From contig OY804576.1 in assembly GCA_963680875.1 (NCBI GenBank), positions 74,219,668 through 74,283,667 of the forward strand: DNA of 64,000 nt, written 5' to 3'. Below, piece after piece: positions 43,711 to 53,070 of this stretch. Position 1 is the first letter of the stretch; the number at the start of each line of letters is the position of its first letter. Position numbers and translations under genes: made by a program. This DNA comes from Bathymodiolus brooksi (lineage: Eukaryota; Mollusca; Bivalvia; Mytilida; Modiolidae). The notes beneath the pieces were generated by a model. The model ran no database searches. It was not told where the DNA came from and saw only the letters and a program-made list of their open reading frames with translations.

Positions 43711-44553
43711 GGGGCTCGAAGCCACTATATACCGTACTCGAGACAAGCACGCTAATTATTACACCGCCGACGGGGGGTTTTATTGTTTCATAAATAATAC
43801 AAAAAGTTTAATCCCAAAACAATATTGTTTGGATACAACTTCTATGCAAAATATTTACAACAAACGAGAATGTCTATATATATAATTACAATACATTGTA
43901 TTTAATTTTTTAAAGGGGGGGTCAAATTAATGATTGATTGTTGTTTAACGTCAAGAAAGTATGTCAACTTTATTCACGACCAGAGTAATTTTATAAAAAA
44001 ATATATTATGTAGTTAAAAATGTAGCACAGGGATGGATCTATGTAAAATTCCTCACTATTTTAAATATGTCTGTCCATATATCATAAGTTTGTGTACATA
44101 TTGCAACCAAAGTATTTAACTACAAACCCGTATTGCAGGATCTCAACATTAACGACTTCACGTCTAAACCTCCTGCTTGGACCTGTTCAAGTTCTTAATT
44201 AATACTAGTATATAATCCGGTTGGGGTAGGTCGTGATCGCATGGTAGTTGGGTTTACAACTACCTATACAATCAGTGGCTATAATAGGTATCACCACTAA
44301 AGTTGTGAGTTCGAACCCCGTTCATGGCGAGGTGTACTCGGTACACCATTATGTGATAAAGTTTGTCAGTGACTTGCGACAGATCGGTGGTTTTCTCGGG
44401 GTACACCGGTTACTTCTACCAATAAAACTGACCTCCACGATATAATTGAAATATTGTTGAAAGTGGCGTTAAATACCATAAACCAAACCAAACTATAATC
44501 CGGTTGGTCACAATATGTCTGATGACATATATTTCCCTACTATATGTTTCAAT
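43443..44553. repeat. 1.1-kb duplicated segment, copy 1
   Basis: It is collinear with 62463-63600, at an identity I judge above 90%: SINE-B, the AT-rich stretch with GGATACAACTTCTAT, GATTGATTGTTGTTTAACGT, AACATTAACGACTTCACGTC, and SINE-A. Small indels only. The ORF at 43670-43885 is SINE-derived noise. Confidence 0.85.
44225..44490 (+). repeat. SINE-A, full-length
   Basis: Head GTAGGTCGTGATCGCATGGT, box B GTGAGTTCGAACCCCG, body GGCGAGGTGTACTCGGTACA, 3' domain to GTGGCGTTAAATACCATAAA. Part of the duplicated segment; its partner is 63243-63515. Confidence 0.9.
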
Positions 44554-44579
44554 GACTTAAAAATAAAACAAGCTACGTT

Positions 44580-44806
44580 CGCTGATATTCTTGTCCAATT
44601 CGTCTGAGGGGGGCCCGGTAGGTATATTTAAATGTGGCAGTCGTAAAGAGAAATATCTCGGGAGTGTAACGATATAATTGGGTCAGCGAAAGGATCACAA
44701 ATAAGCGAAAAATATTGAGGCGAAGTGGGGAAGGGGAAAAGGGAAGATGTTTACCTTGAAGTAAGGAAGAGGAGGGGGCATATATTTTTTGAATGAAACA
44801 AGTGCC
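44580..44806. repeat. Foldback element F, single arm
   Basis: GATATTCTTGTCCAATTCGT, GAGAAATATCTCGGGAGTGT, AATATTGAGGCGAAGTGGGG and CTTGAAGTAAGGAAGAGGAG match both arms of the inverted repeat at 57241-57932. Only one arm is present here. Confidence 0.8.
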
Positions 44807-45224
44807 TGTGTTGTTACCATATTTTTTTCCAATAAAATTTCTTTATTATTTCATCCCTTTTTCCTTTATTCAACGTGTTCTAGCCCATATATCCATACAA
44901 TTGTGTGGCAAGAACAGCTTGCATGGCCGGTCCTCTATTCTAATTTATCCAAGTATATACCAACGAATGTTTAATGACAAGACAATATTTTTTTTAGGAT
45001 TGCATATTAAAATAGGATTGAAAATGTTGAAATTGTTTTTTCAACAATCCGGTCACGCTCCTCTACCATTGTAAGCCTTTTCTAGCTTGGATGTTGAAAT
45101 TCTTTTAAGAAAAAATACACTTCGCCCTCACAAGGGTTGATATATCCCCTTGTGATCACAAATTGGCATATATAAACCATAATAAACGAAGATAATTTTT
45201 ATCTAGAACTACAGTTTGTCGATA

Positions 45225-45620
45225 GTAAAACGGTCATTGGCTCAAAGTGCGGTAGATCGTAGATTCGAGTCCCGGTCGGGTCAAACAAAAGACAATAGTA
45301 TGATATTTTATGATTCTGCGCTAAGCACACAGCATTATGGAGTAAGAGTGGTTGGCTCGGAATAAGGATATAAATTGCTTCCATTTCAAATATTTTTTAT
45401 TGATGAAATAAAGTGGATCGGATAAGACGGTAGGCCTATATAAATCCTCTATGATAATGTCTACCCGCGGATTTTTGTTTCAGTGAGCTAGCACTATAAA
45501 AATACAACTATATATCAGGGTATATTACAAAAACGACATCGTCGTCGTCTCATCGAATGTAACTATTCATCGCCATGATTTAGCTGATTAATTGCTCGTT
45601 TGGCGTTAAACAACAATTAC
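45225..45620 (+). repeat. SINE-B, complete but diverged, plus orientation
   Basis: The tRNA-like head has box B GTAGATTCGAGTCCCGGTCG at about 45260. The body follows with TCTGCGCTAAGCACACAGCA, GGAGTAAGAGTGGTTGG, CACTATAAAAATACAAC, ATCGCCATGATTTAGCTGA, and the end TTTGGCGTTAAACAACAATT. This copy gives the family's full length, about 395 bases. The minus-strand frame 45199-45384 is noise. Confidence 0.75.
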
Positions 45621-46226
45621 CGATACTAATTATTAATAAGCCCATATAGTAATGATCTCATATATTTTAATGTGGCACTGGTACCATTTGTGACAAGTAA
45701 CAACCCTCGGTTCTCGTGTGTCAAATAGTCATTAGCTATTTTCAGAAGGGTCAATATTGTATATTGTCATTTCATAGTACTGTGTTCCTGCAAACTGCAC
45801 CCACCCGAACTTATATTAATTTTAATATGTAACATTTTAGTAGAATAAAACAGTTCGTGGATATCATGGTTCACGTTTCTTCAAATGTGTTTTATTGAAT
45901 AGTACACTATTTTATTTTAAGAATGTACGACTTGTGCAAGCACAAATCCCGAGTTTCACGTTCAAGCAAAAGTGTTAACATTTGTGCATTTTTTTATCAA
46001 TATTTTTCTACAAATCAAGAACATAATATCTCTAAAAGTATTTTAATTTAACAATCATTTAGTTTTGACCACCTCTCCATGAAACCCGTCTTCTAGCTCC
46101 CATTCACATTTTGGCTCTTGATCACTGCACCATAGTTGATAAAAGACGGACCTTGTACAATGTAGATTAGATAAAAAATATTTCAGTGTGTAGTATATCA
46201 GACACACTGTCTTTTACCCGTTGTTA
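45621..46226. other. Intergenic, no gene seen
   Basis: AT-rich DNA upstream of the small membrane ORF. No clear promoter motif. Confidence 0.35.
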
Positions 46227-46406
46227 ATGATTAAGCCCCAACTTAGACATGTACCAGCATTTGATTTTGAAATAGGAAAACGGGGTGTTGAAATGCAAGT
46301 TAATGGACGTGCATTGTTTTGGATTGTTACGATTTCATTTGGACTTGGTGTATGTGTTGCGATTTATATTTGTAAGAAGAAGCAGTTATTTAAAAGACAA
46401 GATTAA
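46227..46406 (+). CDS. Small single-pass membrane protein, hypothetical
   Basis: 59 codons from ATG 46227: MIKPQLRHVPAFDFEIGKRG, then VEMQVNGRALF, a membrane span WIVTISFGLGVCVAIYI, and a basic end CKKKQLFKRQD. The positive-inside rule places the C terminus in the cytosol. It is called chiefly because 47539-47644 encodes a diverged relative with the same layout. No family recognised. It could be the last exon of a larger gene: TACCAG before CATTTGATTT is a weak acceptor. Immediately downstream begins the inverted repeat. Confidence 0.4.
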   Translation: MIKPQLRHVPAFDFEIGKRGVEMQVNGRALFWIVTISFGLGVCVAIYICKKKQLFKRQD

Positions 46407-46454
46407 CAGGTGTACGTACAATCAGTATATCGTGCTCGTGTCTACTTGTTTGTT

Positions 46455-47384
46455 AGCTGCGGAACCGTAGCCCTTATTGTCCTTGGCCAGTTTTCTGATA
46501 TTTGCGGACCATAGGGCTACGGATTTCACCCTATCAACAACTTTCGAAACTGCGCGGTGGACATCTTGCGCCGCTTTTTTGCAATTTTTTGTCATGAAAT
46601 CGGGTGCGAGAACGATCAAACATATATATTTCGTTTCGTTAAATATTTATCTACATTCTTCTATACTTACTTATCTGTTAATATTCATTTCCAGCTCATT
46701 ATCATAACAAATGTCTCGATATTAACTGATCCCGCCTACTTCGTTCCGCCATCTTGTCATTGTGGTATTCTCGCTTTGATGTCACGTGACTTTTGAGAGA
46801 TCACTTTAACAGCAAAACATGTGTTCGGTTTGTTTACATGAAAAACTTGAAAATGTTGAATGAGAGTTCACCTCAATTGGAATAACTATAGAAGAAAATA
46901 ACATTTCTGGTTAATATTTGTAAAATATTTCACTCTAGATTGACTAAATATTTTATTTCAGATAAAAAATCGCCGTGCAAAACCTCCGGTAAAACGTAAA
47001 CAAACTGAACACGTGTTTTTCTCTTAGAGTGGTCTCTCAAAAGTCACGTGACCTCAAAGCGAGAATACCACAATGACAAGATGGCGGAACGAAGTAGGCG
47101 GGATCAGTTAATATCGAGACATTTGTTATGATAATGAGCTGGAAATGAATATTAACAGGTAAGTAAGTACAGAAGAATGTAGATAAATATTTAACGAAAC
47201 GAAATATATATGTTTGATCGTTCTCGCACCCGATTTCATGACAAAAATTTGCAAAAAAGCGGCGCAAGATTTTCACCGCGCAGTTTCGAAAGTTTTTGAT
47301 AGGGTGAAATCCGTAACCCTATGGTCCGCAAATATCAGAAAACTGGCCAAGGACCATAAGGGCTACGGTTCCGCAGCTACTTGT
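46455..47384. repeat. 930-bp inverted repeat with promoter-like arms
   Basis: Arms 46455-46837 and 46996-47384 are reverse complements, with only a few percent mismatches, around a spacer of about 158 bp. Reading outward, each arm has CACGTG near its inner end, TCACGTGAC, ACAAGATGGCGGAACGAAG (YY1-like site over an ATG), GGCGGGATCAG, and ATTAACAG at the end of a possible exon. In the right arm this is followed by GTAAGTAAG, a strong donor; in the left arm it reads ATAAGTAAG. Further out both keep a 57-59 codon frame (MTKNCKKAAQDVHRAVSKVV.. and MTKICKKAAQDFHRAVSKVF..). The structure looks like an inverted duplication of a promoter and first exon, or a foldback element that captured one. Confidence 0.75.
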
Positions 47385-47538
47385 TTGTATATTATTGTTC
47401 GACTCGGTTAATGATTTACCAGGTGGAGCCCCATCAATATTCCATTTCCGTCACTTCATAAATAAACAGTACTATAGTCCATTGTAGTCTGTATTAGCTA
47501 GTTGGCTATAAAATAATTGATCCGAACTGATTTTCAAG

Positions 47539-47644
47539 ATGATTGCTTTGGATGTTCAGATCAGGAAGGATGGACTTAAAGTTGAAGCTAAAGGAAAAGG
47601 GATATTTTGGATATCAACAATTTCATTCTTTGCAGGACTAGTCA
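47539..47644 (+). pseudogene. Truncated relative of the small membrane protein
   Basis: ATG at 47539 starts MIALDVQIRKDGLKVEAKGK, then GIFWISTISFFAGL. Against 46227-46406 the pattern is conserved: an acidic/hydrophobic lead, K-x-G-(V/L), a short linker, G-(R/K)-x-(L/I)-FWI-x-TISF, then the span. The span is cut after 11 or so residues by the repeat starting CAGGGGTGGATCCAGGATTT. Either the insertion destroyed it or GGACTAG/CAG there is a splice boundary. Confidence 0.4.
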
Positions 47645-48120
47645 GGGGTGGATCCAGGATTTCAAGTTAGGGAGGGCGCTCTTAAAAAAATTGCGCCGAG
47701 CGGGGGGAGGCGTGAAAATTTTTGGGGTATTTCGTGTGAAAATTCACGATTTTACGCCAAAAAAGCAGATTACAGAATGTCCCTCCTACCCCTAACCTCC
47801 AATTCTAAAAATAAAACCGTGGTGAGCAAACTACATTGTATGTCAAATTTGTAGTTTAAGTTTCACTTCAATCCATTGAGTGGTTATTTAGGGGTTGCGG
47901 GTTGCAGAATCATCCTCCTACCCCCTCCGCCTGGCCTTCAATGAAAAATCTAAAAACCATTGTGCACAACTACAATGTATTTCAAGTACATTATATAGTT
48001 TAAGTCAATCAATTGCGTGGTTACAGTTGCGAATTGCAGAAATCTTACAGACGGACGGACGAACAGACGGACGGACGGAAGGACGGACAGACGCACATCA
48101 AATGTTTGAGCAACGGGCGT
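47645..48120 (+). mobile_element. GGATCCAGGATTT-type non-autonomous element with ACGG microsatellite
   Basis: The end CAGGGGTGGATCCAGGATTT is one I associate with hAT-like MITEs in marine invertebrates (memory only). Inside, CTACATTGTATGTCAAATTT and CTACAATGTATTTCAAGTAC head two related half-units of about 150 bases. It closes with imperfect GGAC repeats (48053-48095). Frames 47607-47795 and 47648-47854 are unsupported. Confidence 0.5.
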
Positions 48121-49582
48121 AAAAACCTCATTACACCGTTGTACATATTAATTCATTACAAATAAATTGTAGTCAGAATTTTTTGTTAAAAATGTGTAAA
48201 AAAATTGTACAGACATCCATTGGTAGATATAAATAATATAAACGTACCCGGACAAAGGATTTGTTCACACTTTCTTGCGCAGATACCTCGGGCAGATGCA
48301 GAGATTGTTACAAATAAATTGCCGCTAATTTTTTTTTTATTAATATGTTACTTTTGTATTTTAATGTACAATATACCAACGCGTAGTTTTACTGATCTTT
48401 ACTTTAAAAGTAAAAGGCAACATTTTCGGGCATTTGTATACAAATCAAACTTATATTTTTTTTTCATATGAAATTGCAGAATTTCGAATTCAAGAACTAT
48501 TTGAACCATTATTTAAAGAGAAGTGACCATTTTCTTGGGACACTCAAGTTTCTACACACTGTCTCAGTTTCATCATCTGATTCACTCGTTATAGGTTTTC
48601 GTTGTATGTTTTATAAATGAGATCAATTGTTAAATTAATTATTCGAAGTATTGATTGAATTTACTTTTTAGTTTACCTTTGACTTTTCTCGTCTCGTCGA
48701 GGAATAAGAAATGTATCCAATCTTGCTTGTTTTCTTGGCCTAGAATTTTCGTCCATTTTATAATTTCTAAATAGCATGTGTACATGTAGTTGTAAAATTG
48801 ACTGCAGAAATAATGTTTAATTAGCGTGAGAAAGTAGTTGATGTCTGGTACCTCGGAACCAATCAGAATGGAATAATCTTTGAACTACTGACGGCGAATA
48901 CATATATGAATCAGCGAGCACATCCAACTTGTATTTACAATGTGTAAGAATATTTTACTACAGGTCACGAGTTAACCATTCATGAAAACGTTATTTATTG
49001 AACTGCTTAATTAACGTTGTATAACATATGCTTTGCGAATTTTAGGGGGGGGGGGGGGGGGGGAATAATCGGATTTATAGTAAGAGATAAAGCAGGAATA
49101 ATCGCCAAGAAATTTAAATAGTGATACGGAAATGCTGATTAATCATAATATAATTATTGACGATGTATACAAGTTAACCCATTACCAATTTTGTGATAGT
49201 ATAGATGGAGGAAAATAGACTGACATTGCGTTATACTGTTGATTCAAGACATTTATGATGGGCAAGGCGTGTTACAGCTGACTGTGATATAAGTTACATT
49301 ATGGAAGTATTGTAATAATACATCAATGGTTGTATCAACAAAAGAAAAACAAGAAAATACGTTTGTTACTGTATATATGTGTGCTTCCTCTTCATTTGTA
49401 TGTAGTTATTGCTCTGATGAAAGTAATGTCTGTATTGTTCCTTCATGTAACTAGGAATTAAAACAATCCATCCTTTTGTGTTGTTTTTTTTCCCTCATAA
49501 ATGTGCATCGAACACTTCAACATAAACCAGAGGACCACATGAGTCTTTGAGACTTTTCTAATGGTTCACTATCGATATTGGG
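48121..49582. other. Intergenic with a G19 run
   Basis: No gene. 49045-49063 is an uninterrupted run of 19 G, able to form stacked quadruplex in vitro and prone to assembly error. Confidence 0.5.
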
Positions 49583-49835
49583 AAGGTCGAGATCGTATGG
49601 TAGTTGGATTTACAACTACCTGTGCAATCAGTGCCTATCACCATTAAATTGTGAGTTCGAATCCCTTTCATGGCGAGGTGTACTCGATACAATGTTGTGT
49701 TGTAAAGTTTGCCAGTGACTTCCAACAGGTCGGTGGTTTTCTCTGGGTCCTCCGTTTTCCTCCACCAATAAAACTTACCATTACGATATAGCTGAAATAT
49801 TGTTGAAAGTGGCGTTAAACACCATCAAACAAACA
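49583..49835 (+). repeat. SINE-A, full-length
   Basis: AAGGTCGAGATCGTATGGTA (box A region), AATTGTGAGTTCGAATCCCT (box B), AGGTCGGTGGTTTTCTCTGG, and the end GTGGCGTTAAACACCATCAA followed by ACAAACAAACAA. Confidence 0.9.
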
Positions 49836-50641
49836 AACAATATCCCCCACCGACCTCAATTGCCACAGCTACCACAATAGATTGCTTCAAGAGTAACAGC
49901 ATGATCCTAGAATCTGCTTGGATGCCAATATATTTTCAGTCATAATTCTAATTAGTTATAGGATATATATTTATTCGCAATTTACAGGCTACTGGTGCGA
50001 TCTCCTTCAAGAACGGTAACTCATGCTGTCAATCTCTACCCAGAGTTGTCGGTCTTAACACTCTATCCAATCTCTGTCAACGCCTAAAAAGTAGTCTACC
50101 TTTGTATTAAACTGGTTTCCTTTTTATAAAATATTACCAGTGTAATGTTCAGCAACTATAGAAGCTATTACAACAAGGAACCAGAACAGCGCTGTATGAC
50201 TGATCACCGTATAAAAAATAATCCCTTATCTTCGTTTGAAAATAAACAAAGAAGCTTCTCAAATATTAGTTATATGGTATTCTTTACATATTTTACAATA
50301 TATGGGGTCATTATAACCGTTTTATATCAAGTTATCCTTTAATAAACGGATTTTGTCAAGATTCTTGGCATATAGGCGTTGACAGAGATTGGAGAGAGTG
50401 TAAGGACCGACAACTCTAGGTATAGATTGTCATGCTGTATGACGTGTGGTTCACGTGCCACTCATTTATTACTGCGCATTGAAACATAGTTCTAAGTGTG
50501 TATTCTATTTTCCGGACATCCGGATATCTCGGTCAAATAATTATCTCCCTTGTCGTGAAGGAGGTGAAACATTCGCCATTTTGATTAGGCGAGGTCGATC
50601 GTAGTCACCGATAACATTATTTTCTGTCAGTGAAAAAAAAA
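49836..50641. other. Intergenic, no gene seen
   Basis: ACTCTATCCAATCTCTGTCA (50060) and TGACAGAGATTGGAGAGAGT (50380) are inverted copies flanking about 300 bases, with CCGACAACTCTAGG matching CCCAGAGTTGTCGG just outside. This makes another small foldback structure (about 50035-50425). The 65-codon frame inside has no known domain. Confidence 0.5.
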
Positions 50642-51695
50642 AAAGATTTTTCACGTTTTTCATTTTATTAGATGATCATGATCTTTGTAAAGTTGCTTCC
50701 AAATTACATAAAATTCTTTTTGTTCAAATTATTATATGGTAAAATAAATGTTTAAATTGTGATTGGACTAAAACCATAGATTTATTTTGAAGTTATCCTT
50801 CGACAATTAAAGTCAAAAGTTTTCTCTTAATGCTCAGTTCGAAATTTCATGTTTCTTCATAGTATCTTAAAAGATTTTTCACGTTTTTCATTTTATTAGA
50901 AAACCCCCTAAGATTATTATTTCGTGAAAAAAATTATATCAGATAAAATTTTAAAACTAGCAATTTATATATTTGGTAATTAAAAGCAATAAAAATATGA
51001 TTTGGTACCACTACTGAGCGTTTGAAGTGAAGTTATCGCAATTCAATGACATAATCTTCAAACTGTTGAAGTAGGTCATTATTCGGTAGAAGTAGAAGTG
51101 GTTTCGAGAAAATCGGACACCATGTTGATTTATGTTCCATAGTGTGTGCGTCCCTCAATAATCTTGGTGAGGGCATTGACTATTCAGAAACGACAATTTA
51201 TACGACTCTTTTCAAATTGTTTGCATTATTTATCTTCTTCTGTAATGCCACGTTCAATAATATTTCAGTTATATCCTGGTAGTCGGTATTTTTTTGGTGG
51301 AGGATACGGGAGTACCCAGAGATAACCACAGACCTGCCGCAAGTCGCTGACAAACTTTGATCATATAATGTTGTGTAGATTGCACCTGGACTCACGTTTT
51401 AGTGATGATAAGCACTGATGGCATATATAGTTGTAAATCCTACCAACTGATATTTGAGTTATAATTAATTCAAAAATGCTTAATTTTGTCGTTGTCTTTA
51501 GACCGGAGATACTATGAAGAAACATGAGATTTCGAACTGAGCATTAAGAGAAAACTTGACTTTAATTGTCGAAGGATAACTTCAAAATAAATCTATGATT
51601 TTAGTCCAATCACAATTTAAACATTTATTTTACCATATAATAATTTGAACAAAAAGAATTTTATGTAATTTGGAAGCAACTTTACAAAGATCATG
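50642..51695. repeat. Foldback element G
   Basis: Arms 50677-50868 and 51507-51695 are reverse complements (CATGATCTTTGTAAAGTTGC..TTCTTCATAGTATCTT). The left arm is also bracketed by a direct repeat AAAGATTTTTCACGTTTTTC plus ATTTTATTAGA (50643-50672 and 50870-50900). A SINE-A sits in the loop. A third partial copy of the arm lies at 53165-53220. Confidence 0.8.
51236..51450 (-). repeat. SINE-A, diverged
   Basis: TAATGCCACGTTCAATAATA, GGAGTACCCAGAGATAACCA, AAGTCGCTGACAAACTTTGA and TGATAAGCACTGATGGCATA follow the family order in minus orientation, with box B eroded (TGGACTCACG). Confidence 0.8.
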
Positions 51696-51920
51696 TGACA
51701 TGTTTAGGTTCATTCAACCTATGCCAACATTTAAAAAAAAATATATAAAAATATAAGAAAGATTGTTGGCATAGGTTGAATAGGTTAATTGTTATATAAA
51801 CATGACTAGTCATGTTTAATTAGTGTAAAATCGGGGGAGATGTCAATGCACTCCAAGTCCACAATTAATTTTTAATGAATAGTAAGTATTTAAAATCATA
51901 TTTTATGGAAATAACAAACA

Positions 51921-52160
51921 AATAATCAGTATATCAGCACATATATTTAATATCAAACTTTATAAAAATAATTAGGATATTATTATAAGCACATATATTT
52001 TAACATCAATCATTATGAAAATCAAATAGGATATTATAAACATATATATTTTTATATCATACATCATGAGAATAAATTAAGATATTTGTTATAATAATAT
52101 CCTAATTATTTTTATAGAGTTTGATATTAAATATATGTGCTGATATACTGATTATTTGTA
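51921..52160. repeat. 67-bp-arm inverted repeat within the AT-rich element
   Basis: AATAATCAGTATATCAGCAC..GGATATTATTATA (51921-51987) faces its reverse complement at about 52094-52160. Between the arms, imperfect copies of ATATATTTTTATATCAT..AAATTAAGATATT recur. Confidence 0.8.
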
Positions 52161-52195
52161 TTTTTATATGTGCTGATATACTGATTATTTGTACA

Positions 52196-52925
52196 GATAT
52201 TTTTTTTATCATACTTCATGAAAATAAATTAAAGATATTATAGGCACAGATATTTTTTTTTATCATACTTTATGAAAATAAATTAAAGATATTATAGGCA
52301 CAGATATTTTTTTTTATCATACTTTATGAAAATAAATTAAAGATATTATAGGCACAGATATTTTTTTTTATCATACTTTATCAAAATAACCAAAAACAAT
52401 CAGTATACACAATCACATTACAAATTGCTAAAAATACAATTGTCTTAGATTTTGGATAACAATGTTCGATTTAGAAATCATGGAAATTATGATAATTCTA
52501 AATTTATAAATAAACATTATTAAAAACTTTTGAATTTAGATTTTAGTTTTAGAAAGATTGTTTATTTAAATTATTCTAAAATTTTATATTTTCATCTTTT
52601 TTATTTACAGATTTTTATGCCGGTAATTTTACCAGATTTTTATTTTATATATAATTTTTTACAAAAGATTAATTTTTAAATTTTAACAGACTTATTCTTA
52701 TATTTTTAGATTGTTTTTTGTTTTTGTTTTTTTAATAATTATTTATTTAAATTTTTTAAAAATTGTATATTTTCATCTTTTTTATTTACAGATTTTTGTG
52801 TAATTTTACCAGATTTTTATTTTTTATATAAATTTTTTCAACAGTTTAATTTTTTTTTCTCAAGTTATTAAATTTTAACAGACTTATTCTTATATTTTTA
52901 GATTGTTTTTTGTTTTGCTTTGTTT
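52196..52925. repeat. 54-bp and 181-bp tandem arrays
   Basis: GATATTATAGGCACAGATAT recurs every 54 bases at 52232, 52286 and 52340, with a partial fourth unit. Then a 181-bp unit (TTTTCATCTTTTTTATTTAC..CAGACTTATTCTTATATTTT) occurs twice at about 52565-52745 and 52746-52925. Confidence 0.85.
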
Positions 52926-53070
52926 TTTTTAAAATAAAAAATTTCACTTTTGAGAGCTGCATTTCCAAATTTACTTACCTGTAAATGTCATTAATTGCTA
53001 TATTACCTGTAATATAATGTTTGTTGGCATACCTTGAATATGATATTTCAAAATGTTGGCATAGGTTGAA

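Larger units (their letters stand above)
51713..53070. mobile_element. AT-rich element with 18-bp perfect TIRs
   Basis: TTCAACCTATGCCAACAT (51713-51730) is repeated in exact reverse complement at 53053-53070. A further inverted copy lies at 51763-51780, making a short hairpin at the left end, and a partial one (TTGTTGGCATA) near 53021. The 1.36-kb interior is extremely AT-rich and built of local duplications. No coding capacity. A non-autonomous transposon is the simplest reading. Confidence 0.6.

Noticed and set aside
44225..44330. tRNA-like start with GTGAGTTCGAACCCC
   Set aside because: It is the head of a full SINE-A found many times in the window. It does not fold as a complete tRNA.
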